The notes under the pieces: model-generated | The model's database searches: none | What the model was told of the DNA's origin: nothing | What the model saw: the letters and a program-made list of their open reading frames with translations, nothing else | Assembly: GCF_937936315.1 (NCBI RefSeq) | Contig: NZ_CALGWU010000059.1 | Location: 1-64,000, forward strand | DNA length: 64,000 bases | Direction of reading: 5' to 3' | Source of the DNA: an uncultured Capnocytophaga sp. | Lineage (GTDB): Bacteria > Bacteroidota > Bacteroidia > Flavobacteriales > Flavobacteriaceae | Part shown: in pieces, positions 41,427 to 49,985 of the stretch | How positions within the stretch are numbered: the stretch's first letter is position 1 | Layout: every line of letters starts with the position of its first letter | Position numbers and translations under genes: made by a program

Positions 41427-43344
41427 CATTTTTTGTTTTTTCATTTGTTTTTTCATTTGTTTTTTTGTTTATTATTTCTTCTGTTATTTTTCTTCTATTT
41501 CGTCTTATTTGTGTTATTGTATATTCTTTTGAATTATGTGTTTTAGAGGCTGTAAATATTCCATCTTCTTGTTTTTCAAAAAACCAATCGTTATCTCCTT
41601 TTGAAGAACCTACATCCCAAAATCTGTATTTTATACTACCATTATCACATTCTCTTCCTACTATAACAACATAATGATCTGTTGTGGTTTCATTGATGTA
41701 ATCTTTGTATTTTTTACCTTCTTTATCTATTTTATCCTTCGGTTTATAATTAAATGTATGATTCACACCAACCATAACAGGAAGTCCATGTTCCAAGGAT
41801 TTATCTAAATATTCATAAGCTTTATTTATTTTTTCTATATCTCTAAAAATTAATTTATTTCGTTCTTTGTTTTCATCAGCTAACTGAAACTCACACTCAT
41901 ACCATTTATTATTAGGATAAGCTTTAGATTCTATTCCAGCTCCTTCTGGCATAATTACTGTTGTTGTTACGACTTGTTTGTTTTCATCTTCATCTTTTTT
42001 CACTTCCTTTATACCGCTTAAAATTTCTCTACAAGTTAGATTACAATTTAAGTTCCCTTTTCCTTGAGGTTTAAATTTTATCTTACTACGTAAATCAATA
42101 TGCTTTTTATGACAATATGGGCAAGCCCCTTCTTCTAATGGTTCTTCTTTCTTTTCTTCTTTCTTTTCTTCTTTCTTTTCTTCCTTCTTTACTTCTCCAA
42201 CCTCTACTTTTACAGGGCTTTTACCATATTTGACTTCTACATCTTCATATACAAGTTCAAAAGGTTTACTTTTCTTGCTATCTCTAAAAGTATGTACCTC
42301 TATGGAGTAGTTCTGACTTTCAGAATCTCCTTCCCAGAGATACTTACCTCGTTCAAAAAATTCTTTATCAACTGTTATTTTATTACAATAATATTGATCT
42401 TCCCATAAATAGAAAAGACCACTTTGATATACAGGATCGTCTTCTTCCATTCTTTCCTTTTTTGTTTTACCATCTTTCTCCCAAATAGTATACTTGACGG
42501 CAGCTCCTATCATACCTGTAGACTCTATACATACTTGAATGACATCTCCAACTTCTATTTTAGTGATTTTATTTTTATCCTTATCAACAAAATAAGCCTT
42601 TTGTATTTCTCTTTTTACCTGAACCTCATTACTATGTTTTTCTAAAATTCCAAAACTTGCAGTTACACAAAACTCGTGTTCTGTACCTTCACCATTTGCT
42701 CCTTGTGGTAAATAACGATTTGCAAGATATTGTAATGTTTTCTGATGGGTTATTAAGGGGATTCTTAACCTTGCTATGTTATCAGCTTCAACTTCAGCCG
42801 AAAATTCTTTAGTTGAATAACTATGTTTTGAATCATTTTCTTGTTTATCATTTTCCCATAGATGAAAATGTATCTTTTTTCCCTGTAATCCTTGTGTTTT
42901 TGCAAAAGCAATCAAAGTGTCTTGATAACTTACTTTTGTTATACTACCTTCACCCTCTTTCATAAGGTGTACTTCTAAAATTTTAGGTTCTATATTATGC
43001 CTTGTTGTTACCTTTTCTTCTTCTTTTTTAATCTCTATTTCAAGAGAAGCCTCTTCTGAGAAATTACTTAGCTCAGAATTTTTTTTTTCTTTTACTTTTT
43101 CAATATCATATATTTTAATGATAAATGTACCTCCGTCTTTTCCAAAAGATCCAAATTTCATTGGTTTCAATGGTTTTTTATCTTCTTTTATCTCATTAAT
43201 AAAAGGATTACCATTTCCCTTCTTATAGATACACCATCTATATCTTTTAGAAGTTTTTTCGTCATTTATGGTAACGTAAAAAGTTCCTCCTTTGGTTGTT
43301 GGCTTATTTTTTTCATCGAATGTAATTGCTATTTTGTCTGGCAT
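41410..43344 (-). CDS. Probable T6SS effector with papain-like C-terminal domain
   Basis: A 644-aa protein with no signal peptide. Residues 1-~385 are several Ig-like β domains shared with the effector at 54747-56795 (VSYQDTLIAFAKTQGLQGK, KAYFVDKDKNKI, EVKYGKSPVKVEV). A (KKEE)n linker follows, then CPYC at 408-411. The C-terminal domain has Cys434/Cys438 (NCNLTC), His557 (DHYVVIVG) and Asp577 (RFWDVG), the Cys-His-Asp order of papain-like and NlpC-like hydrolases. It is probably a peptidase or peptidoglycan amidase delivered by the T6SS. The tail is a KTNE repeat that overlaps the immunity gene. It lies 4 bp after the LysM gene and is AT-rich. Confidence 0.65.
   Translation of the reverse strand: MPDKIAITFDEKNKPTTKGGTFYVTINDEKTSKRYRWCIYKKGNGNPFINEIKEDKKPLKPMKFGSFGKDGGTFIIKIYDIEKVKEKKNSELSNFSEEASLEIEIKKEEEKVTTRHNIEPKILEVHLMKEGEGSITKVSYQDTLIAFAKTQGLQGKKIHFHLWENDKQENDSKHSYSTKEFSAEVEADNIARLRIPLITHQKTLQYLANRYLPQGANGEGTEHEFCVTASFGILEKHSNEVQVKREIQKAYFVDKDKNKITKIEVGDVIQVCIESTGMIGAAVKYTIWEKDGKTKKERMEEDDPVYQSGLFYLWEDQYYCNKITVDKEFFERGKYLWEGDSESQNYSIEVHTFRDSKKSKPFELVYEDVEVKYGKSPVKVEVGEVKKEEKKEEKKEEKKEEPLEEGACPYCHKKHIDLRSKIKFKPQGKGNLNCNLTCREILSGIKEVKKDEDENKQVVTTTVIMPEGAGIESKAYPNNKWYECEFQLADENKERNKLIFRDIEKINKAYEYLDKSLEHGLPVMVGVNHTFNYKPKDKIDKEGKKYKDYINETTTDHYVVIVGRECDNGSIKYRFWDVGSSKGDNDWFFEKQEDGIFTASKTHNSKEYTITQIRRNRRKITEEIINKKTNEKTNEKTKNEIITY
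42145..42180. repeat. 12-bp tandem repeat encoding KKEE linker
   Basis: Three perfect copies of TTCTTTCTTTTC plus a degenerate fourth lie inside the effector gene and encode the Lys/Glu linker before the toxin domain. Because the unit is a multiple of three, copy-number changes would alter linker length without a frameshift. Confidence 0.8.
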
Positions 43345-43348
43345 ATTT

Positions 43349-44356
43349 TTAGTGTTTTATAGATTTTAGATTGATACTATTCTTTCTATACAATTTTCCT
43401 TCATTATAGAGCGTTATCTCTGCATCTATTTTGAGAAGTTGCTGTGTATCTCTTTGGGTTCTATATGTAATTTCAAAACTACTTCTAATGGGAGTTATAT
43501 CATCTATAGCTCTAATACCGTCCAACAAATCCCATAGGTTATAATTCCTCTTTAACTCACCCTTTACAATTGTTACAATTTCCTCTTTTTCAAATACCAC
43601 TTCTGCTTCTAACTCATAAGGAATAAAAGCACTGCCCTGCACAGGGCAAAACTCCTCTTCCCACTTTTCATTGTCCTTATGAAACCACTCCATACGAGGA
43701 AAGAGTACCTGATTTAAGAACGACATCTGTAAGCGTTCTATCATATATTCCTTATCTATCAGTTTTTCATAGAAAGCATTGGTATAGCTTTTGGTTAATT
43801 TTCCTTCAAAATAACCTTCTATATCAGTACGTTTTTGCCTAAATCGCTCAATGATTTCTCGGTGGTTTTCTATATCTGTGATACCTCCATTTATAGATAG
43901 ATGGTACTTTAATGGTTGCATCGCCTGCATACAAGCCGTTGCTAACTCGGTGAATTTGGTATCAGCTTCCTCATAAGTTGTATTTACAATCATACTCCAC
44001 CCTTTCTCTGCTTTCTCCATCTGCAAAGAAAGGGAATAATCTGTTTTTACTTCCTTATCTGAGGTGATGACTACTTCTTTTACTTTATAGTCCTTTGCAT
44101 AAAACTTCTTATCCAAATAACGGGAAGGACGCTCTAATTCTTTTTGTACAGCCTTTTGATGTCCTTGCAAAATAGCGAGTTCTTCTTCTGAAGGAACTAT
44201 AATGCGCTCTGTCTTAGAGGTTAGCTTTTGTTCCAATAGTTCCCATAACTCACAACGCATATTGTGATAATGCCGTAAGTCATTTACTGAGATTTGAAGC
44301 TTCTCAGCAATCAACTGTAAGGTATCCCCTTTCTTTACCTTGTATATTCTACTCAT
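43349..44356 (-). CDS. LysM domain protein of the T6SS locus
   Basis: A 335-aa protein with an N-terminal LysM domain (residues ~3-55: YKVKKGDTLQLIAEKLQIS) and no signal peptide, so it is made in the cytoplasm. The rest is unrecognised and α/β. Two explanations fit: a baseplate part analogous to the LysM-containing gp53 of phage T4, or an adaptor that carries the effector encoded 4 bp downstream and binds peptidoglycan on delivery. It follows tssN in the structural block. Choice between the two is open. Confidence 0.65.
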   Translation of the reverse strand: MSRIYKVKKGDTLQLIAEKLQISVNDLRHYHNMRCELWELLEQKLTSKTERIIVPSEEELAILQGHQKAVQKELERPSRYLDKKFYAKDYKVKEVVITSDKEVKTDYSLSLQMEKAEKGWSMIVNTTYEEADTKFTELATACMQAMQPLKYHLSINGGITDIENHREIIERFRQKRTDIEGYFEGKLTKSYTNAFYEKLIDKEYMIERLQMSFLNQVLFPRMEWFHKDNEKWEEEFCPVQGSAFIPYELEAEVVFEKEEIVTIVKGELKRNYNLWDLLDGIRAIDDITPIRSSFEITYRTQRDTQQLLKIDAEITLYNEGKLYRKNSINLKSIKH

Positions 44357-44379
44357 AAGCGTATCATTTTAGGGTTATA

Positions 44380-45318
44380 CTATTGAAATTCATAGGTTTC
44401 TTCCTCTTCCTCCTCTTCTTTAAGTTTATTGTCTACGCCTTCTTTTCGTATACAGAATATTACACTGTTCTCAACGATGTTATTGGAAAGAAGTGTGCCA
44501 TCAGGGATAATAAACCGCGTTTTCTCATACCATTTAGGTTGCAAATAGAATATCCAATGACACAAGCCATTGTCATCTTCTGTTTGTATGGGTTCATTAA
44601 AGTGTTTTTCGTTGTAGTCTAATACAAAACTGTAGAAAAGTCTCCCAAAATCAATACGTGAGGGTGCTTTAGCTCTAAAAGAACTGAAATTCTCATCTGT
44701 TTCTTCCTTCTTTACTACTAAAGAGATGAGTACCAAATCACGCATTTCCTCATCCTTGATACTTCCTCTTTGTTTGTAATCAGCAGGGAACTGCCAAGAC
44801 TCGTACTCCACAGGAGGTATGCTGATAGCTCTGTTAAAACTGTCATTAAGCAAGGTAGGTACAAAAAACCACAAGAAATGCATCAACATCCAATAAGCAA
44901 AGATTACATCATTGAGGAAAGAATAAATAAGCAAGAATGGAATGCTTGCAAAAGCTACTATCAGGATAGCAAAGAGATACTCTGTGAGTGCCTCTTTTGA
45001 CTCAAACTTCTTAAAGTAGTAGCGGTATAAAAAGCAGTGGAGTATTCCCAGTCCTAATGAAGCTATCTGATAAAAGATAAACTCATATAGGTTGTTGTCT
45101 ATAAAAAGGCGGCTATAGCCCATCAGAGATACAACTGCATAAACAAATACGGCTGCACTTATATAGATATAGAACTTGGTTTTATACTTTTCCTTAAAAC
45201 CATCTACCTTTGAGGCAAAAAACATCTTTAAGGCGACGCAGCCCATTATGATAACCAGCACAATGATAATCAATTGCGGGTCAAGTAAGTGTCCAAAGTA
45301 TTTCTTTATATGGTTCAT
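44380..45318 (-). CDS. tssN: T6SS-iii membrane protein TssN
   Basis: A 312-aa polytopic membrane protein with about five to six helices in the first 150 residues (LIIIVLVIIMGCVALKMFF, FYIYISAAVFVYAVVSLMG, AILIVAFASIPFLLIYSF). A cytoplasmic domain follows, with SWQFPADYKQRGSI and a Glu-rich end. The helix pattern and location next to tssG fit TssN, the inner-membrane core of the T6SS-iii anchor. It lies 14 bp after tssG. Confidence 0.8.
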   Translation of the reverse strand: MNHIKKYFGHLLDPQLIIIVLVIIMGCVALKMFFASKVDGFKEKYKTKFYIYISAAVFVYAVVSLMGYSRLFIDNNLYEFIFYQIASLGLGILHCFLYRYYFKKFESKEALTEYLFAILIVAFASIPFLLIYSFLNDVIFAYWMLMHFLWFFVPTLLNDSFNRAISIPPVEYESWQFPADYKQRGSIKDEEMRDLVLISLVVKKEETDENFSSFRAKAPSRIDFGRLFYSFVLDYNEKHFNEPIQTEDDNGLCHWIFYLQPKWYEKTRFIIPDGTLLSNNIVENSVIFCIRKEGVDNKLKEEEEEEETYEFQ

Positions 45319-45332
45319 AGTATATTGTAATA

Positions 45333-46292
45333 TTAATCTGCTTTAATTTCTGTTAGGTAAGTATTGTATCCCAAATAGGAGGGACTTTCTGTTGCATTTA
45401 GGGTTGATGACTGCTTTTCCTTGGGCAGTAGCACCTCTGTGGTTACCTCTACCTCCATAGGGAAAAAGTGTCTATAGAAAAACGCCAAAAGCTCCTTAAT
45501 AGCTCCTTGATGTAGGTACTGAGGTAACTCAGTTTGCTGCAAAGGACCTATTTGCAAGTCCAAATGCTTGGTGTAATCTGTATAATCAGTACCTGCAATC
45601 GTATCCAAGCCTAAATAGCAACTCCCAAGTAGGGTATCTTGGGCAGTATCTGCATAGTTGCCATATTCTCTGATATTTACCTTGACCTCTTCACCAATAA
45701 GCAGTGATAGTACCTCGCAAGTCTTATCAAGGTCGCCTATAATCTTATGTGCATAGGGTAATATGCTGATAAACTTTGAGGCTAATACTGGCTCAAAGCT
45801 CATAGGGACATTCCATAGGGTGTACAGTACATCAGGAGCAAGGGTGCTATTGATTTCTTTTAAGAACGAACTCTCAAAGATTTCAGTTTGTACATTGAAT
45901 TGAAACAGCTCATTCTCCAAAGGCGCAAAGAATAATCTCGCTGCTTTTTCTTCCTCCTTCTGCTGGCGATACTCCTTAACCATTGTCTCTATACCTTTCT
46001 TTGAGGTATCTGCATTCTTGCTGTGTACCATTCCTTCTGGTAAGGTATCATACAGACTATCACGGGAGAGACTTATGTAAAGCATCTGAGTAGCATCGTA
46101 GAGATAGTCCTTTACAGAAGCATCCAACACATCAAAGCGATAACTGCGTGAAAACTGCCCTTCTTTCTCTACAATACACTGGTTTTCTTTGATATGTTTG
46201 TGTTGTATCAGGTCACTGACAAGGACTTCTGCCTTGATGTCGTATTTCAAAGCAGTGATTTCTTGGGCGATATGTTCTAAGTCTGTTGCCAT
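45333..46292 (-). CDS. tssG: T6SS baseplate subunit TssG
   Basis: A 319-aa baseplate wedge protein partnering TssF. Typical TssG elements are the N-terminal helix DLEHIAQEITALKYDIKAE, the KFISILPYAHKIIGDLDKT segment and the region LLGSCYLGLDTIAG, a conserved TssG loop. The ATG overlaps the upstream lipoprotein stop by one base. The function assignment is good although the sequence is divergent from proteobacterial TssG. Confidence 0.8.
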   Translation of the reverse strand: MATDLEHIAQEITALKYDIKAEVLVSDLIQHKHIKENQCIVEKEGQFSRSYRFDVLDASVKDYLYDATQMLYISLSRDSLYDTLPEGMVHSKNADTSKKGIETMVKEYRQQKEEEKAARLFFAPLENELFQFNVQTEIFESSFLKEINSTLAPDVLYTLWNVPMSFEPVLASKFISILPYAHKIIGDLDKTCEVLSLLIGEEVKVNIREYGNYADTAQDTLLGSCYLGLDTIAGTDYTDYTKHLDLQIGPLQQTELPQYLHQGAIKELLAFFYRHFFPMEVEVTTEVLLPKEKQSSTLNATESPSYLGYNTYLTEIKAD

Positions 46293-46933
46293 TACTTTTT
46301 TTGCTCTTGTTTTAGTCTCCCAGCAGCTACATAGCGCAACTGAAAATAAGGGTCGTTAAAATCATAGATATTTAACCCTTCCTCAGTGCAGGCTAAGATA
46401 CGGTCGTTGTGTAGGTATATCCCCACATCTGAGATAGGTTGTTCTTTGGAATATCTGAAAAACAATATATCACCTTCTTTTAAAAAATCCCTTCCTGTAA
46501 AGAGCTGTAAAGATTTAGAGCGGAATATACCATCAGCAGTTTTAGGAAAAGTCTCTTTGTAAACATCACTAAATAGTGCTTGTACAAAGTAAGAAGCATC
46601 AACGCCTGTTTTCTTATCCAAGCTCTGCGGCTTGTAAGGCGTACCTATCCAAGCATCAATATAAGCGTATAAGGGATAATTGCGTATATCCTGTGGCATC
46701 ATCTTTAAGATGATGGAATACTTCTCTTTAAGCCGTATTTCCTCATCTGAAAGCTGCTCATCCTTGTAATTGCTTTCTGTGTATTTGGCGTCTATACTGT
46801 CCTTATGAGCTTGCGCGGCTTTGCGAAAGCTATCCGTAGAATAATGATAGGGCACCTCACGAATGTACTTACCTGTTGAGCAAGCGGCTGTAAAGATGAG
46901 TGCTGATATGTAAATGAGTCTCTTATAGGTCAT
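46292..46933 (-). CDS. NlpC/P60-like lipoprotein with lost catalytic residues (TssQ candidate)
   Basis: A 213-aa lipoprotein (lipobox IFTAAC, Cys at about residue 19) with an NlpC/P60-like domain. The catalytic Cys position is Ala113 (GVDASYFVQ, where active enzymes have DCSGF), and the His before VGIY is replaced by Asp (SDVGIY). The fold markers GDILFF and VGIYLHNDRIL remain. It is therefore probably a non-enzymatic peptidoglycan- or protein-binding part. Position at the head of the tssG-N block suggests the T6SS-iii lipoprotein TssQ, but I cannot confirm that name. Confidence 0.65.
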   Translation of the reverse strand: MTYKRLIYISALIFTAACSTGKYIREVPYHYSTDSFRKAAQAHKDSIDAKYTESNYKDEQLSDEEIRLKEKYSIILKMMPQDIRNYPLYAYIDAWIGTPYKPQSLDKKTGVDASYFVQALFSDVYKETFPKTADGIFRSKSLQLFTGRDFLKEGDILFFRYSKEQPISDVGIYLHNDRILACTEEGLNIYDFNDPYFQLRYVAAGRLKQEQKK

Positions 46934-47034
46934 TGCGGTTTTTGTTCTTATTAAGTTCTTTCTAAGACCTTTACGCGGGGTAAAGATATAAAATATTTTT
47001 GAAAATAGATGTTATTTACTTCAATTATTTTCAT

Positions 47035-49503
47035 TTATTTTCTGTTCCACACGATTTTCCCGTCCTGCCAATCCGCTATGATGCTATCGCCTTCTTTAAA
47101 CTCTCCTGCGATAATCTTTTTGGCTAAGGGACGACGTAGTTTGGCACGGATGACGCCCTTTAAAGGACGTGCCCCGTATTTGATATCATAGCCCTCTTCT
47201 GAAAGCTGTTCTTTGGCAGTATCGGTGATTTCTAACTGTATGTTGATATTCTTTACCAAGTCCAACAGCTCTTTCTTTAAGTGTATCTCAAAGATTTTAA
47301 GCGCATTCCCCTTGCTGATAGGGGCAAAGGGTATCGTTTCGGTAAGTCGCCCTAAGAACTCAGGACGGAAATAACCACTCATACGCTCTAAAAGCTCAGA
47401 AGAAGTAGGGATATTTCCCTTTTCAAAAGACTGTACGATAAACTCAGAGCCTATATTGGAAGTGAAGAGCACAATAGCATTAGAAAAATCACCCTCTTTG
47501 CCCAAGCGATCGTGAAGCTTACCCTCATCCATTATCTGTAAGAAGACGTCAAATACCGAGCTATGCGCCTTTTCAATTTCATCAAAAAGCACGATGGCAT
47601 AAGGCTTTTGGCGTATTTTATTGACTAACAAGCCACCCTCTTCATAGCCTACATAACCTGGTGGTGCGCCATAAAGTAAAGCAGCGGAGTGCTCTTCCTT
47701 GAACTCAGACATATCAAAGCGGATAATCGCATTCTCATCTTGGAATAGAAACTCAGCCAACGACTTAGCAAGCTCTGTCTTCCCCGTACCTGTGGGACCT
47801 AAAAAGAAGAAAGAACCAATAGGCTGTCCTGCCTTATTTAAGCCTGAACGACTTTCCAAGATAGCCTCAGAGACAATCTCAATGGCGTGGTCTTGCCCTA
47901 CTACCCGCTGGGCTAATACGTTTTCCATATCATTGAGCCGCTGCTTTTCCTCTTCTTTAAGCTTGCCAATAGGAATGTTGGTCTTTTGAGAGATGATAAA
48001 AGCAAGGTCGTATTCAGTGATATGGCTTCGCTTTTCCTTCGCTATGGCTTCGATGCGATCAATAAGACTGCGGCATAGGTTGAGAAGTTCATCAGTAGAG
48101 GTGTTTTCAATGGGATTATGCTCGTTCTGTGTTTCACTCTCTGAGCCACTGAGGTTTTGCAGTTTTTGGCATAGGTCTTTATAAAGCCACTGAGCCAGCA
48201 ATTGGCGGTCTTTTTCGCTGAGGAGCTTTTTGTTTTCTCTTAGCTCCAATACTTTGCCTATAAAATAGTTGCGTTCTTTTAAGAATGACTCCCCTGCTGT
48301 TTTAAGCGATGCCATTGTCTGGTCTATCAGGTCAATTGCCGAAGCAGGCAAACTGCGTTCCTTCATAAAACGCTTGGAAAGGCGAATCGCTTCTTTAATG
48401 GTCAGGTCGTCAATGCTGATGTTATGGTGCTTTTGATAGTCGGCTAAAGCTTGTTTGAGCATCCTAAAATGAGTGTCGTCATCGCTTTCTTCTAACCTTA
48501 AAAGTTCAAACATACCCGATAGTCCCTGTTCTTTTTCTATCTTTTTGGTGTATTCCTCAATGGTAGAGGTCGCAATAAGCCGTAAGCCTTTGGAGAGTTC
48601 GCTTTTCAGCAAGTTTGCAATAGAGGAGTCTGAACCTTGTCCGCCCAAAATAGAGTGGATTTCTTCAATAATAAGCACCGCTTTTGGGAGAGCTTTAAGT
48701 TCTTGGGCGATGTTCTTTAAGCGGTCTTCAATCTCGCCCTTATAAGAAGCCCCAGCCACGATAGCCCCCATATCCAACTCGAAGACTTCTAAGCCCGCGA
48801 GCAGTTCTGGGATTTGCTGCCATACCACTTTCTGGACAAACCCCTCTAAAACCGCTGTTTTACCTACTCCCGAATCACCGATAATCAGCACATTAGGCTT
48901 GTTAAAACGGCAAAGTATTTCAATGATTTTGTTGATTTCAGTATCGCGCCCTACTAAAAGGTCTTTTTCTTTTTGAGGTTTTACCTGTGCGTTTTTGTGG
49001 ATGCAGTATTTTTGTAAGAAGTTGTTTTTCTTTTTTGCTGAGGGTTCGTTAGGAGTGTTGTTAGAGAAGATGGTACCGCTTACGGTTTGGTCTTTCAGGA
49101 GTTCAGCACGAGAGACGGGAAAGGTCTTCATTTGGTCAAAGCTAAAAGCTACCCCTGGACTGCTGATTGCTACTATTACCGCAAAGAGGCTTATTTCTTC
49201 CTCTAAGAGGCTTTCGGCGACTTCATTAGCCTCTGTGAAGATGGTATCAATCACCTCATCGGGTTCGCAGCTATAAGTGTGTGTAGATTTAGGAAGTTCC
49301 TCAAGACGCACTTCTGCCCATTCCTCTAAGTAAAACACATCAATACCCTTTGCCTCTAAACTTTTAAGCAAAGACAAATCGCGGTTGAGCATTGCTTTCA
49401 GCAAATGCGCTCCTGAGTAATGAGCGTGGATATGCTCCTTGCCTATCTTTTGGGCTATTTGAAGGGCTTTTTGGACTTCCTGAGTATAGGGCTTTTGTTG
49501 CAT
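47035..49503 (-). CDS. tssH: T6SS AAA+ unfoldase TssH (ClpV)
   Basis: An 822-aa Clp/Hsp100 ATPase that disassembles contracted TssB/TssC sheaths. It has an N-terminal Clp repeat domain (AHYSGAHLLKAMLNRD), Walker A1 GDSGVGKT at 209-216, a middle coiled-coil domain, and Walker A2 GPTGTGKT at 569-576 with a Walker B of the form VLFDEIEKAH. The first Walker B region is VLIIEEIHSILGGQG. The length is typical of ClpV and shows no damage. Confidence 0.93.
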   Translation of the reverse strand: MQQKPYTQEVQKALQIAQKIGKEHIHAHYSGAHLLKAMLNRDLSLLKSLEAKGIDVFYLEEWAEVRLEELPKSTHTYSCEPDEVIDTIFTEANEVAESLLEEEISLFAVIVAISSPGVAFSFDQMKTFPVSRAELLKDQTVSGTIFSNNTPNEPSAKKKNNFLQKYCIHKNAQVKPQKEKDLLVGRDTEINKIIEILCRFNKPNVLIIGDSGVGKTAVLEGFVQKVVWQQIPELLAGLEVFELDMGAIVAGASYKGEIEDRLKNIAQELKALPKAVLIIEEIHSILGGQGSDSSIANLLKSELSKGLRLIATSTIEEYTKKIEKEQGLSGMFELLRLEESDDDTHFRMLKQALADYQKHHNISIDDLTIKEAIRLSKRFMKERSLPASAIDLIDQTMASLKTAGESFLKERNYFIGKVLELRENKKLLSEKDRQLLAQWLYKDLCQKLQNLSGSESETQNEHNPIENTSTDELLNLCRSLIDRIEAIAKEKRSHITEYDLAFIISQKTNIPIGKLKEEEKQRLNDMENVLAQRVVGQDHAIEIVSEAILESRSGLNKAGQPIGSFFFLGPTGTGKTELAKSLAEFLFQDENAIIRFDMSEFKEEHSAALLYGAPPGYVGYEEGGLLVNKIRQKPYAIVLFDEIEKAHSSVFDVFLQIMDEGKLHDRLGKEGDFSNAIVLFTSNIGSEFIVQSFEKGNIPTSSELLERMSGYFRPEFLGRLTETIPFAPISKGNALKIFEIHLKKELLDLVKNINIQLEITDTAKEQLSEEGYDIKYGARPLKGVIRAKLRRPLAKKIIAGEFKEGDSIIADWQDGKIVWNRK

Positions 49504-49528
49504 AGGGTTTTAAAATAAGATATATTAA

Positions 49529-49984
49529 TTATTTAAATTTGTATACATAAATTCTATCATCTTCTTTAGGATAGACCATTATAAGCCTATCTTTTAAAAA
49601 CACTTCAAAGTTCCTAATTGTATCTTTTCCGTCTATAAGACAATCCAGTTTTCTATTTATTAATATTTTATTACTATACCCCCTATTTTTGAATATAATA
49701 TTTCCATCACTTTTATTTCTTGTGTGAATAATAAAACCCTCTGCAGCACCATCATATATTTGCAAAATACCTAAACTATCGTAAATAACTTTTTCTTCAA
49801 CAACATATTTAGTTCCTCTTATCATTTCTATTTTTGATTGTTCAACTGTAATATTTTTTTTCTCAAAAACTCTTTCTCTTTCATAAATAAATATATTTTC
49901 TTTTAGCATCTCTAATCTCTTAGAAGTGTTGTTGCAACTAATAAACAACAAAGTGATTGCTACTAAATTTATAATTTTCCTCAT
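49529..49984 (-). CDS. Lipoprotein, probable immunity protein for L,D-transpeptidase-like effector
   Basis: A 151-aa lipoprotein with a short signal peptide ending in LFISC (Cys at ~17). The mature domain is β-rich with no known motif (GTKYVVEEKVIYDSLGIL). It follows the effector gene at 49986 by a single base and precedes tssH. Size, export and position fit a periplasmic immunity protein that guards against the neighbouring cell-wall-acting protein. The gene is AT-rich. Confidence 0.62.
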   Translation of the reverse strand: MRKIINLVAITLLFISCNNTSKRLEMLKENIFIYERERVFEKKNITVEQSKIEMIRGTKYVVEEKVIYDSLGILQIYDGAAEGFIIHTRNKSDGNIIFKNRGYSNKILINRKLDCLIDGKDTIRNFEVFLKDRLIMVYPKEDDRIYVYKFK

Positions 49985-49985
49985 C

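Noticed and set aside
42145..42180. Tandem repeats considered as a CRISPR array
   Set aside because: Units are 12 bp, contiguous and have no spacers; they encode a Lys/Glu linker in frame.
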